Shown: piece after piece, positions 1-8,339 of the stretch
Numbering within the stretch: the stretch's first letter is position 1
How the letters are laid out: each line of letters opens with the position of its first letter
Source: an uncultured Alphaproteobacteria bacterium
GTDB lineage: Bacteria; Pseudomonadota; Alphaproteobacteria; RF32; CAG-239
Assembly (NCBI GenBank): GCA_910577205.1
Contig: CAJTMA010000014.1
Location: 19,591 to 53,811, forward strand
Length of the DNA: 34,221 nt
Reading direction: 5' to 3'
Position numbers and translations under genes: made by a program
The notes under the pieces: generated by a model
The model's input: the letters and a program-made list of their open reading frames with translations, nothing else
Databases searched by the model: none
What the model was told of the DNA's origin: nothing

Positions 1-568
1 ACAAAACTTCACCGCTCGGAACGAAAATCTCCACTGGAGATTTTCTATCGCCTCGCGCCCTTCGGGTTCGAGCCCAGAATTATCCCACTAAAAAACCTCC
101 CTTAAACGGGAGGTTTTTTAGTGGGGCGAACGATGGGGCTGCATAATGCTCCGCATTACTCGGGAGTTCGTTTTGTAACGCTCGCTCCTCTCGCTTCCGC
201 TCCAGCGCTTGCTGACAAAACTTCACCGCTCGGAACGAAAATCTCCACTGGAGATTTTCTATCGCCTCGCGCCCTTCGGGTTCGAGCCCAGAATTATCCC
301 ACTAAAAAACCTCCCTTAAACGGGAGGTTTTTTAGTGGGGCGAACGATGGGGCTGCATAATGCTCCGCATTACTCGGGAGTTCGTTTTGTAACGCTCGCG
401 CCTCTCGCTTCCGCTCCAGCGCTTGCTGACAAAACTTCACCGCTCGGAACGAAAATCTCCACTGGAGATTTTCTATCGCCTCGCGCCCTTCGGGTTCGAG
501 CCCAAAATTATCCCACTAAAAAACCTCCCTTAAACGGGAGGTTTTTTAGTGGGGCGAACGATGGGGCT
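1..568 (-). repeat. 214-bp tandem repeat carrying the tRNA-His 3' tail and terminator
   Basis: About 2.65 copies of a 214-bp unit start at 1, 215 and 429 and are nearly identical (for example ctcct versus cgcct near 187 and 401). Read on the minus strand, each unit holds the last 19 nt of the adjacent tRNA-His (position 58 through CCA), an 18-bp palindromic terminator, a T-arm-like hairpin (plus strand 52-72, 266-286, 480-500) and a GC-rich purine-biased spacer. The tail copies lie at 122-140 and 336-354; the third, at 550-568, belongs to the intact tRNA. The array reaches the window edge, so the copy number is a minimum. The architecture resembles the 178-bp tyrT repeats of E. coli. Open frames across the units (such as 121-360) arise from the repetition and are not called as genes. 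Confidence 0.93.
84..125. terminator. Palindromic terminator, copy 1 (repeats at 298-339 and 512-553)
   Basis: A perfect 18-bp inverted repeat (84-101 with 108-125, loop TTAAAC) contains CCTCCC/GGGAGG flanked by A6 and T6, so it can terminate on either strand. The same hairpin recurs in each 214-bp unit. In the copy at 512-553 the outer part of the stem includes the CCA end of tRNA-His, so the mature 3' end and the terminator share bases. Confidence 0.85.
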
Positions 569-626
569 CGAACCCACGACAACCGGTACCACAAACCGGG
601 GCTCTGCCAACTGAGCTACGTTCGCC
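550..626 (-). tRNA. tRNA-His (GTG)
   Basis: A complete 77-nt cloverleaf on the minus strand. The 8-bp acceptor GGCGAACG includes the extra G-1 opposite C73 that is typical of histidine tRNA. The D arm is GCTC/GAGC, the anticodon loop is TTGTGGT with anticodon GTG, and the T-arm is GTGGG-TTCGAGC-CCCAT. CCA is encoded at 550-552. Its last 19 nt (550-568) form the end of the 214-bp repeat found downstream of the gene. Confidence 0.97.
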
Positions 627-637
627 ATTTCTTTGGT

Positions 638-666
638 GTTTTACAAAGAATATGACATAAAGTCAA
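638..666 (-). promoter_or_regulatory. Probable promoter of tRNA-His
   Basis: On the minus strand TTGACT (661-666) is separated by 17 bp from TAAAAC (638-643), with the tRNA 5' end 12 bp further on. The spacing fits a sigma-70 promoter with a very short leader. Confidence 0.6.
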
Positions 667-793
667 GCTAAAAATTAATCCAATTCATTATTTCTAAAAA
701 AACAATTTTACTGTAAGAAATTAATAATTTGTTTGCATTTATACGCTATTAATTAGCCTAATAACACTCTGCAGAAAAGCCGTGAGAACAATC

Positions 794-2071
794 ATGAACC
801 CAAAGAAATTGTCGCTTGTACAATCTTTTACATACTTCCTTTGCGGAATAGCATTAAGCTTTTGCCTCTCTGCAAAGGCTCACGCCGCAACATCTTCAAT
901 CATCATAGATGCTGAAAATGGCGAAATCCTTTCCTCCAGCGCTCCGGATACCTTGCGTTACCCCGCTTCCCTTACCAAAGTCATGACTCTTTACATTACT
1001 TTTGACGCTTTGAACAAAGGGCTTATCAAAATGACTGACGACCTCAAAGTCAGCCGCCATGCAGCCAACATGGCTCCGTCAAAATTAGGGCTTCGCGCCG
1101 GACAAACCGTCAAAGTCAAAACCTGCATTGAAGCATTGATTGTCAAATCTGCCAACGATTGTGCCGCAGTCTTGGCAGAAAATTTAGGATACAGCGAAGA
1201 AAATTTTGCTCAGACCATGACACAGGTCGCTCATGAACTGGGCATGAAAAACACCACTTTCAAAAATGCCAACGGTTTGCCGAACAAAGCGCAAAAAACC
1301 ACAGCCCGCGACATGGCTCTGCTTGGTGCTGCGATGTATCACCATTTTCCGCAGTATTATAAATTATTCTCACTCAAAAAATTCACCTACAACGGCAGAA
1401 CAATCTACACTCACAATCACATTCTTAAAACATTTTCCGGTGCAGACGGCATGAAAACCGGCTTTACCAATGCTGCCGGCTACAATATTATAACTTCTGC
1501 CAAACGGAACGGCCACCGGGTGATTGCCGTCACCATGGGGCACAATACGGCCAAAGAACGCGACCGCCACGTTTCTAATATGATGGATAAAGGGCTGAAA
1601 AAGCTTGCTCTGAACGATAAATTCAAAGACACCAATATGTATGCCAGCCTTGACAGCAAAAAGGTAATAGCTTCCGGACAAGAAGAACAAGTTGCCTCTA
1701 TTGCCCCAACCGAAAGCCGCAAATCATGGGATTTGGATGAAAACCAAACAGCCAACGCCGCACAAAAATCCCCCAAAGCCAAAACACAAAACCAATGGGG
1801 TATTCAGATTGGCGCTTTCTCTAACTACTCCAAAGCCCGCAGTTATGCAATCAAAATCAAAAAAGAAGCCTCACGCAAACTGGCCGGCAAACCGATTGAC
1901 ATTGAACCGGTTGCCAACGGTTCTGTCATCATTTACCGCTCCAAAATTATCGGCCTGGCCAAATCAGATGCGGATAAAGCGTGCAAAAGCTTGAAACGCA
2001 GCAACAAGTCTTGTATAGTAGTCGCAGTAAAAAACGACAACCCGCTTGTCTTAGCTAACAGTCAATATTAA
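794..2071 (+). CDS. D-alanyl-D-alanine carboxypeptidase with C-terminal SPOR domain
   Basis: A penicillin-binding protein of the S11 (DacA/DacD) family that should remove the terminal D-alanine from peptidoglycan pentapeptides in the periplasm. An N-terminal signal peptide ends near AKAHA (residue 31). The three active-site motifs are all present: SLTK at 59-62, SAN at 119-121 and KTG at 221-223. The last ~90 residues (QWGIQIGAFSNYSKARSYA...) form a SPOR domain, which binds denuded glycan at division sites. S11 enzymes with SPOR are common in alphaproteobacteria. I chose ATG 794, which has GAGA upstream; a GTG at 782 would add four residues. The stop overlaps the mipZ start by one base, so both are probably co-expressed and serve division and wall remodelling. 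Confidence 0.9.
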   Translation: MNPKKLSLVQSFTYFLCGIALSFCLSAKAHAATSSIIIDAENGEILSSSAPDTLRYPASLTKVMTLYITFDALNKGLIKMTDDLKVSRHAANMAPSKLGLRAGQTVKVKTCIEALIVKSANDCAAVLAENLGYSEENFAQTMTQVAHELGMKNTTFKNANGLPNKAQKTTARDMALLGAAMYHHFPQYYKLFSLKKFTYNGRTIYTHNHILKTFSGADGMKTGFTNAAGYNIITSAKRNGHRVIAVTMGHNTAKERDRHVSNMMDKGLKKLALNDKFKDTNMYASLDSKKVIASGQEEQVASIAPTESRKSWDLDENQTANAAQKSPKAKTQNQWGIQIGAFSNYSKARSYAIKIKKEASRKLAGKPIDIEPVANGSVIIYRSKIIGLAKSDADKACKSLKRSNKSCIVVAVKNDNPLVLANSQY

Positions 2072-2874
2072 TGGATAACACAAAGAAAGCACATATTATC
2101 GTTGTCAGCAACGAAAAAGGCGGCACAGGGAAATCAACAATTTCCATGCATCTCGCCATTAAACTGCTGCAGGAAGGTTTCTCCGTTGCGACTGTTGATA
2201 TGGACGGACGTCAGGGAACACTCTCCAGATATATTGAAAACCGGCAGTCTTTTTGTGAAAAGAACCATTTATCTCTGCCGATGCCGGCACATTTCAAATT
2301 TGAACCGCAGGAAAATTATTCTCTGATTCCTGCTGACCGCGGACGGGTCTGCCACGAAATATCCAAACTCATTACCAATTATGATGCCCTTATCATTGAT
2401 ACGCCGGGTAACAAAAACTATCTGTTTGAAGAAGCGCATAAATTTGCCGACACATTGATTACACCCATTTCAGACAGCTTAATTGATTTAAATGTTTTAT
2501 CCGAGATTGATTTTGAAGCGGGACGCGTCGGCAAACCGGGACACTATGCCTCTTATATCTGGGATGTCAAAAAATATTTAGCCTCGCAGGGCAAAGCATA
2601 CCTGAACTGGATTGTCACAGGAAATAAAATCTCCGCCTTAAACTCCCGCAATAAAAATATTGTCTTTGAATATCTGGAAAAATTGTCAAAACTTTATGGT
2701 TTCCGCATCTGCTCGGGACTGAAAGACCGCGTCATCTACAAAGAATTATTCCTGGAAGGCCTGACAGTTTTAGATATGCAGAACAATGACCTGAAACGCC
2801 GCATGAGCGTTTCTCACATTGCGGCCAAAAGAGAAATCCGCGCCTTGGCGGAATCTATATGCCCGGAAGCATAA
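2071..2874 (+). CDS. mipZ: Division plane positioning ATPase MipZ
   Basis: A ParA/MinD-family P-loop ATPase of 267 aa. The deviant Walker A motif EKGGTGKST (residues 15-23) carries the signature lysine at 16. It is followed by VDMDGRQGTLSRYIENR and LIIDTPG, the pattern of MipZ rather than chromosomal ParA. The C-terminal part (FRICSGLKDRVIYKELF...GLTVLD) also matches MipZ. In Caulobacter MipZ binds ParB at the poles and inhibits FtsZ polymerisation, which places the division site at midcell. TAATG overlap with the carboxypeptidase gene implies translational coupling. The short membrane-protein gene follows after 4 nt. Confidence 0.92.
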   Translation: MDNTKKAHIIVVSNEKGGTGKSTISMHLAIKLLQEGFSVATVDMDGRQGTLSRYIENRQSFCEKNHLSLPMPAHFKFEPQENYSLIPADRGRVCHEISKLITNYDALIIDTPGNKNYLFEEAHKFADTLITPISDSLIDLNVLSEIDFEAGRVGKPGHYASYIWDVKKYLASQGKAYLNWIVTGNKISALNSRNKNIVFEYLEKLSKLYGFRICSGLKDRVIYKELFLEGLTVLDMQNNDLKRRMSVSHIAAKREIRALAESICPEA

Positions 2875-2878
2875 CACC

Positions 2879-3406
2879 ATGAAAGAACTGGCGCTGCTCA
2901 TGTTTTTTGTCGGCTGCGGCTATGCGCTGAACAGCCTTGCCAATCGTTTTTCAGGAAAAAAGAACCGCCGCCTCTACTTTTACATTCCCTCTGCAGCATC
3001 ATTTAACATAATTTGGGGATTTATCTTTTATCTGGGATTCGGAATATTAATCGCATCACATCTCTGGCTGAAAACAGCGCTCGCAGCCATACTGTTGCTA
3101 TTGGCTGTCTACCTCGTCCGCCAATGGCTGATTTCAAAATTTTTTGCCACTCACAAACCGGCCTGCGCCGGACGTTTACTAGCACGAAAATTAATTAAGC
3201 AATCAGCAACAGACATAGTTTATACCCCCCCCTATACACGCAGCGAAGCTTTGCACCTTCTCGGCCTGCCTGCTTCGCAAAAAGATTTAGACAACAAAAT
3301 CTCAGTCCGGCTGTCACTTATTGAAAACCTGCCGTTTTCAGAAAACAGCGCGCAATCCCGCGACCTGCTTTTAGCCAGTCTGCGACAAGCCCTCTCTGAA
3401 AAATAA
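2879..3406 (+). CDS. Small membrane protein with degenerate J-like C-terminus
   Basis: A 175-aa protein starting at ATG 2879, four bases after mipZ; an upstream in-frame start at 2819 would lie inside mipZ and is unlikely. Residues ~1-20 and ~40-80 contain hydrophobic segments, with a basic stretch (KKNRRLY) between them. The C-terminus YTRSEALHLLGLPASQKDLD resembles helix I and the turn of the J domains often encoded next to mipZ in alphaproteobacteria. The expected HPD is absent: the corresponding segment reads LSLIENLPFSENSAQ. It would therefore not be expected to stimulate DnaK. The J-like assignment is an inference from similarity and context; the protein could also be called a conserved membrane protein. 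Confidence 0.75.
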   Translation: MKELALLMFFVGCGYALNSLANRFSGKKNRRLYFYIPSAASFNIIWGFIFYLGFGILIASHLWLKTALAAILLLLAVYLVRQWLISKFFATHKPACAGRLLARKLIKQSATDIVYTPPYTRSEALHLLGLPASQKDLDNKISVRLSLIENLPFSENSAQSRDLLLASLRQALSEK

Positions 3407-3430
3407 AGCGATTAATAACTCTGTTTAAGC

Positions 3431-3458
3431 TTGAGTTTAAGCATAAAAGTGCTAAACT
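3431..3458 (+). promoter_or_regulatory. Probable promoter of the pgm-flagellar-cckA run
   Basis: TTGAGT (3431-3436), 16-bp spacer, TAAACT (3453-3458), about 40 bp before the pgm start and within the only sizeable gap (3407-3496) upstream of this gene run. Confidence 0.5.
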
Positions 3459-3496
3459 CCCTTCCATCATTCATATTATATTGTAGAGGGTGAGCA

Positions 3497-5116
3497 ATGA
3501 TTAAAACTATTTCAACGACTCCTTACGGCGATCAGAAAATGGGCACCGCCGGCCTGCGAAAAAAATCCCAAACGGCCATGCAGCCTAATTATGTTGAAAA
3601 CTTTATGCAAAGCATTTTCAACACTATCGGAAAATTGGATGACAAAACTTTTCTGGTAGGAGGAGACGGAAGATTTTATAACGACATTGCTATCCAGAAA
3701 ATCATAAAAATGGCGGCGGCTAACGGCGTCAAAAAACTGGTTATCGGTCAAAACGGCTTCATCTCTACCCCTGCCGGTTCTAATGTTATTTTGAAAAACA
3801 AACTAGACGGCGGTTTTGTTCTGTCCGCCTCTCATAACCCCGGTGGCCCGAATGGCGACTTCGGCATTAAATATTCTAACCAAACTGGCGGACAAGTTCC
3901 CAGCTCTGTTACTGATAAAATTTTTGAAAACACCAAAAATATCAAAGAATACAAAATTTGCGATACCGCCGATATTGACCTCTCGAAATTAGGGAAACAA
4001 CAGCTCTGCGGCATGGAAATAGAAATTATAGACCCTGTTTCCGGCTATGTGGACATGATGCGCGAAATCTTTGACTTTGAAGCAATTAAACAGCTTTTTG
4101 CCAAAGGGTTTACTATGCGCTTTGACGCAATGAATGCCGTCACCGGCCCTTATGCCGTTCGCATTTTTGAAGAACTTCTCGGCGCAGCGCCGGGCAGCGT
4201 TGTCAACGCCGTCCCTCTGCCCGACTTCGGCGGCTTGCACCCCGATCCCAATCTCGTCTACGCCAAAGAATTAGTTGATTTAATGTTCTCAGATAATGCC
4301 CCGGACTTCGGCGCAGCCAATGACGGCGACGGCGACCGCAATATGATTCTCGGCAAGAAGTTTTTTGTTACCCCGTCAGACAGCTTAGCTATTTTGACTG
4401 ACAATTTCCACTTGATTCCGGCTTACAAGAACGGCATTTACGGCGTTGCCAAATCTGCGGCAACCTCAACAGCCGTCGGACGCGTTGCCCAAGCCCGCAA
4501 CATCGGCTATTATGAAGTGCCCACCGGCTGGAAATACTTTGTTAATCTGATGGATTCCAAACGCATCACTTTCTGCGGCGAAGAAAGCTTCGGCACCGGT
4601 TCGGCACATATTCGTGAAAAAGACGGCATCTGGGCTGTTCTGTTCTGGCTGAATATCATTGCCGCCACCGGAAAATCTGTCGAAGAAATTACACTCGACC
4701 ATTGGCAGAAATACGGCAGAAGCTATTATATGCGCTTCGACTTTGACGGCCTGGACACAACCGTTGCCGACAAATTAATGGCAGACCTTGAAGCTGCTCT
4801 TCCGAAACTAAGCGGCAAAACTTTCAACGGCTACACTGTTTCTGACGCTGCGCCGTTTATTTACAACGACCCGGTCGACGGTTCTTCCACCAAAAACGGT
4901 TTGGTAATCAAATTCTCTGACGGCTCACGCATTGTCTACCGCCTGTCCGGCACGGGCTCAAGCGGTGCGACGCTCCGTGTATATTTGGAAAAATACGAGG
5001 TGGAAAAACTTCGCGAAGACCCGCAGCAGACGTTAAAACAAATCCTTGAAGTTGCGATGAATATTGCGGAAATCACACCCCGCACAGGAAAGCTGCAAGC
5101 CGATGTTATCACCTAG
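3497..5116 (+). CDS. pgm: Alpha-D-glucose phosphate-specific phosphoglucomutase
   Basis: A 539-aa cytoplasmic enzyme interconverting glucose-1-phosphate and glucose-6-phosphate, which supplies UDP-glucose and glycan precursors. Hallmarks are the N-terminal substrate loop MGTAGLRKK, the phosphoserine loop SASHNPGG, the Mg-binding loop NDGDGDRNM, the sugar-binding GEESFGTGSAHIREKDG and the C-terminal phosphate loop RLSGTGSSGATLRVY. Length and order fit the eukaryote-like PGM1/Pgm type rather than ManB/GlmM. The start at 3497 has GAGGGTGAG upstream. The end overlaps the next gene by 14 bp. Confidence 0.95.
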   Translation: MIKTISTTPYGDQKMGTAGLRKKSQTAMQPNYVENFMQSIFNTIGKLDDKTFLVGGDGRFYNDIAIQKIIKMAAANGVKKLVIGQNGFISTPAGSNVILKNKLDGGFVLSASHNPGGPNGDFGIKYSNQTGGQVPSSVTDKIFENTKNIKEYKICDTADIDLSKLGKQQLCGMEIEIIDPVSGYVDMMREIFDFEAIKQLFAKGFTMRFDAMNAVTGPYAVRIFEELLGAAPGSVVNAVPLPDFGGLHPDPNLVYAKELVDLMFSDNAPDFGAANDGDGDRNMILGKKFFVTPSDSLAILTDNFHLIPAYKNGIYGVAKSAATSTAVGRVAQARNIGYYEVPTGWKYFVNLMDSKRITFCGEESFGTGSAHIREKDGIWAVLFWLNIIAATGKSVEEITLDHWQKYGRSYYMRFDFDGLDTTVADKLMADLEAALPKLSGKTFNGYTVSDAAPFIYNDPVDGSSTKNGLVIKFSDGSRIVYRLSGTGSSGATLRVYLEKYEVEKLREDPQQTLKQILEVAMNIAEITPRTGKLQADVIT

Positions 5117-6215
5117 AAAACTGCTTCTGACCGGTTTAATCGCCGCGCTTGCTGTTCCGGCAAGCGCGCGTGCTGGTTTATACGGTTTTAACGAAGCCTA
5201 TCCTTACACTCAGGAAGAAAAACTGCTGAATATTGAAGTGCCGCCGCGCTCCATAATGAATTATCGCAACCTCATGCGTGAGAATGTGATTACGCTCTCC
5301 AATTATGGAAAATCCCGCCGCCCGGGATTTCAGATTATGGTACATGAAGGGCAGGATTTACTGACCCGCAGCCTCTGGGAATACCATCTTGAAGGCTATT
5401 TAAAAGCACGCAATGCCGGAGAAAATGTTGAAGACCCCGCATTTTTAATCAATCTGAAACAAACTTCTCCCGCGTATGAACCTTTGGTCGGCAGCCGTGC
5501 AGCAGAATATCTGAAAAGCATCGACGCTATCGCGGTTAACAACCGTTACTGCGGCAAAATCCAGCCCTCTCCGGCCATTGCCAACAACAACTTGCCGCTG
5601 ATATCGCTTGACAACTGCGCCAATGAAAAGAATTATGACGCTGCCATTGCCGCATCGCTCCAAGACAAAACCCCGCTTTATGCATTTATCCATAAGGACA
5701 AGGCTTTTCGCAAAATTGCCGCCCAGCCCATTATCAATGAAAATGCGGAAAATATTTTTAACCTTCGCAGCGCCAAAAACATTTCATTTCTGCTAAATGA
5801 CGAGCTGTACGCAGATAAAAACGACTTCATCGAAGCCATTCGCGCTTCAAATTATGATATTGTCGTCATTGAACCATACTTCCATGGAACACAGCCTTTT
5901 ACGCCGGAAGATGTCAATGCCATGCAATACAAAAAAAACGGCACGCGTCGGCAGCTTCTCGCCCGTTTTCGCGTTTCTGAAGCCAAAGACACAGATTACT
6001 ATTGGAAAAACAGCTGGAAAATCGGCTCGCCCGGCTGGCTGGCACGCGCTTCTTTTGTTGAGCCCCATGCCGCGCTCACCCGCTATTGGCATGATGATTG
6101 GAAAAACCTGATGTCCCGTTATTTTAAAGGTATTGTAGATTCCGGCTATGACGGCGCATTTCTCACCGGTTTGGAAAACCACCGCTATTTTGAGCAGCAA
6201 ACCCCTCTGGAATAG
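5103..6215 (+). CDS. Secreted TM1410/GH114-like (beta/alpha)-barrel protein
   Basis: A 370-aa exported protein. ATG 5103 gives a clean signal peptide (RKLLLTGLIAALAVPASARA); an earlier start at 5064 would hide it. The C-terminal half has the signature of the TM1410/endo-alpha-1,4-polygalactosaminidase-like family: YDIVVIEPYFHGTQPFTPEDV, ARFRVSEAKDTDYYW, KIGSPGWL, YWHDDWKNLM and GYDGAFLTGLENHRYF. In related barrels such motifs carry the acidic catalytic residues, but substrate and activity cannot be read from sequence. It sits between pgm and fliQ and overlaps pgm, so a role in envelope or extracellular polysaccharide is plausible but unproven. Confidence 0.75.
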   Translation: MLSPRKLLLTGLIAALAVPASARAGLYGFNEAYPYTQEEKLLNIEVPPRSIMNYRNLMRENVITLSNYGKSRRPGFQIMVHEGQDLLTRSLWEYHLEGYLKARNAGENVEDPAFLINLKQTSPAYEPLVGSRAAEYLKSIDAIAVNNRYCGKIQPSPAIANNNLPLISLDNCANEKNYDAAIAASLQDKTPLYAFIHKDKAFRKIAAQPIINENAENIFNLRSAKNISFLLNDELYADKNDFIEAIRASNYDIVVIEPYFHGTQPFTPEDVNAMQYKKNGTRRQLLARFRVSEAKDTDYYWKNSWKIGSPGWLARASFVEPHAALTRYWHDDWKNLMSRYFKGIVDSGYDGAFLTGLENHRYFEQQTPLE

Positions 6216-6225
6216 GATTTAATCC

Positions 6226-6492
6226 ATGAATGAAGTTGAAGTTTTAGACATCTCCCGCGAAGCTATTTTCACTCTGTTGAAAGTCGTTACGCCGGTATTG
6301 CTGGTCGCCTTATTTATCGGTTTGATTATCGGTATCTTTCAGGCTTTGACGCAAATTCAGGAAATGACACTGGCATTTGTCCCTAAAATTCTCGGCGTAT
6401 TTATTACGATTATCCTGCTTTTCCCGTTTATGCTCAATCAAATGCAAATTCTCTCCGATAATTTGTTTGATAAAATCATCACCGGCAGCTGA
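6226..6492 (+). CDS. fliQ: Flagellar export apparatus protein FliQ
   Basis: An 88-aa protein with two transmembrane helices (about residues 15-40 and 50-75) and the family segment PVLLVALFIGLIIGIFQALT followed by Q-I-Q-E. FliQ is part of the FliP-FliQ-FliR core of the flagellar type III secretion gate in the inner membrane. It is immediately followed by fliR (2-nt gap) and flhB, the usual order. fliP is not in this window. Confidence 0.95.
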   Translation: MNEVEVLDISREAIFTLLKVVTPVLLVALFIGLIIGIFQALTQIQEMTLAFVPKILGVFITIILLFPFMLNQMQILSDNLFDKIITGS

Positions 6493-6494
6493 TA

Positions 6495-7250
6495 ATGACT
6501 GAGCTTTTAAATCAGGAAATCTATAAATTTATATTAGTCTTCCTGCGCATCGGCGCGGCGATTATGTTTATGCCGGGATTTTCTGCCAGCTATGTCAATG
6601 CCAGACAACGCCTGTCCATAGCTCTGGCCGTCGCCGTAGTCCTTGTTCCGTTTTTAAACAGCCAGCTTCCGCCACAACCGACGGACACCCTGGCCGCCAT
6701 AAAAGTTTATTTATTTGAAGTCACTTACGGCATTTTCTTTGGCCTGATTATGCAAATTTTATTTTCAGCCCTCAGCCTTTGCGGTAACTTTATCGGCCAA
6801 GCCATCGGTTTTTCCAACGCTCAGATTTTTGATCCGGCTTTCCAAACCCAAAGCATTGTTGTTGAAACCTTTTTAAGCCTTCTGGCCTTAACGGTCATTT
6901 TTGTAACAGATACCCACCACCTGATGTTAAGCGCGGTAATCGACAGCTATACCCTGTTTCCCGTCGGCGCACCGCTGCCGATAGAAGATTTTTCTGATTT
7001 CATGAGCCAAACGCTTAACCAAAGCTTTATCATGGGCTTCAAAATCGGTTCGCCGTTTATCGCCTTTTCCATTATTTTTTATGTTGGCATGGGCTTAGTA
7101 TCCCGCCTGATGCCGCAGCTAAACATCTTTTTTCTGTCTCTGCCGCTGCAAATATACCTTGGCGCGGGATTATTGCTTATAACCACCCCGATAATGATTC
7201 TCTGGTTCATAAAATATTATGAAGAGGGTCTTGAACGGTTTGTCAGATAG
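6495..7250 (+). CDS. fliR: Flagellar export apparatus protein FliR
   Basis: A 251-aa polytopic membrane protein of normal FliR length. Family features include the start FLRIGAAIMFMPGFS, the central segment GQAIGFSNAQIFDPAFQTQS (FliR consensus G.aiGfsma...dP) and NIFFLSLPLQIYLG near the C-terminus. It completes the FliP-FliQ-FliR export gate. Translation is probably coupled to fliQ. An AGAAAGGAG ribosome binding site for flhB overlaps its end. Confidence 0.95.
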   Translation: MTELLNQEIYKFILVFLRIGAAIMFMPGFSASYVNARQRLSIALAVAVVLVPFLNSQLPPQPTDTLAAIKVYLFEVTYGIFFGLIMQILFSALSLCGNFIGQAIGFSNAQIFDPAFQTQSIVVETFLSLLALTVIFVTDTHHLMLSAVIDSYTLFPVGAPLPIEDFSDFMSQTLNQSFIMGFKIGSPFIAFSIIFYVGMGLVSRLMPQLNIFFLSLPLQIYLGAGLLLITTPIMILWFIKYYEEGLERFVR

Positions 7251-7262
7251 AAAGGAGAAAGC

Positions 7263-8339
7263 ATGGTCCCCGAAGACGATGACGACGCCTCCAAAACTGA
7301 AGAACCGTCGGAACGAAAAATATCCAAAGCCAAAGAAGAAGGCGACGTTGCCCTCTCGCAAGATGCCAAAAGTTTCATCATGCTTTTGGGGATGTTGTTT
7401 GTCGTCTGGCTGCTGTTGCCGCTGATGATGAAATGGTTTTACCAGTTATCGCTGAAATTTATAGAAAATCCCGATTCTATCCCGACCGATCCCCGTCACC
7501 TGCGGCTGCTGATGTTAAATACGGTTCTGGGAATGTTTAAAATCCTCAGCATCCCTTTTGCAATCTTTATGCTGCTGGGGATTTTCGCCAGCGTGGCTCA
7601 AACCGGATTTGTCTTCGCGCCAAAAAAATTAGAGCCCAATTGGGAAAAGTTAAACATCTTTGCTGCCTTGCCCAAATTCATTAATATGAAAAAAATCGTC
7701 GAGAGCATAAAAGGAATAATAAAAATTACCGTCATTACATTTATTGCGATTCTGGTCATCCGCCCATATCTGGATAGAGTCAACCTTATGCCCACCATGG
7801 ATACCATGGCAATTTTATCTTTTATTCATAAAATTGTGGTATTATTGATTTTCACAGTGGTTATCGCGACATTGATTATTGCTCTGGCAGACTACGCTTA
7901 CCAGAAATATAGTCACTTGAAAAAATTGCGAATGACTAAACAAGAAGTCAAAGACGAATACAAACAAATGGAAGGCGACCCACTGGTCAAGTCCCGTATT
8001 CGGCAGATTCGCATGGAACGCGCCCGCCACCGGATGATGGATGCCGTTCCGCGTGCTGACGTCGTAATTGTCAACCCGACGCATTATGCTGTTGCATTGG
8101 AATACAAAATGGATAAGATGGACGCGCCGGTTGCTGTCGCCAAAGGTCTGGACAACATCGCCCTGAAGATTCGCGAAATCGCCGAACAAAACGACATCCC
8201 CGTTGTCGAAAATCCGCCGCTGGCCCGTGCGCTTTTCGCCTCAGTGGAGATTGACCAGATGATACCGACCGAACACTTTAAAGCCGTTGCCGAGGTTATT
8301 GGATATGTTATGCAGCTTAAAAACCCCCAGACCAGATAA
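7263..8339 (+). CDS. flhB: Flagellar export switch protein FlhB
   Basis: A 358-aa membrane protein with the FlhB start (DDDDASKTEEPSERKISKAKEEGDVALSQD) and four hydrophobic segments between about 40 and 215. The cytoplasmic domain bears the autocleavage motif NPTH at residues 271-274, matching Asn269/Pro270 in Salmonella. Self-cleavage there switches export from rod/hook to filament substrates. The start is preceded by AAAGGAGAAAGC. The last 35 nt overlap the start of cckA, which suggests co-translation of flagellar assembly and cell-cycle signalling genes. Confidence 0.96.
   Translation: MVPEDDDDASKTEEPSERKISKAKEEGDVALSQDAKSFIMLLGMLFVVWLLLPLMMKWFYQLSLKFIENPDSIPTDPRHLRLLMLNTVLGMFKILSIPFAIFMLLGIFASVAQTGFVFAPKKLEPNWEKLNIFAALPKFINMKKIVESIKGIIKITVITFIAILVIRPYLDRVNLMPTMDTMAILSFIHKIVVLLIFTVVIATLIIALADYAYQKYSHLKKLRMTKQEVKDEYKQMEGDPLVKSRIRQIRMERARHRMMDAVPRADVVIVNPTHYAVALEYKMDKMDAPVAVAKGLDNIALKIREIAEQNDIPVVENPPLARALFASVEIDQMIPTEHFKAVAEVIGYVMQLKNPQTR

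Noticed and set aside
1..626. CRISPR array or phage attachment region
   Set aside because: The repeats are 214 bp and contiguous without variable spacers, and no cas, integrase or phage gene is near. An att-like origin remains only a hypothesis.
121..655. Two repeated open frames (79 and 106 aa) across the tRNA-His array
   Set aside because: They are identical because the DNA repeats, lack ribosome binding sites and run antisense into the tRNA and terminators.
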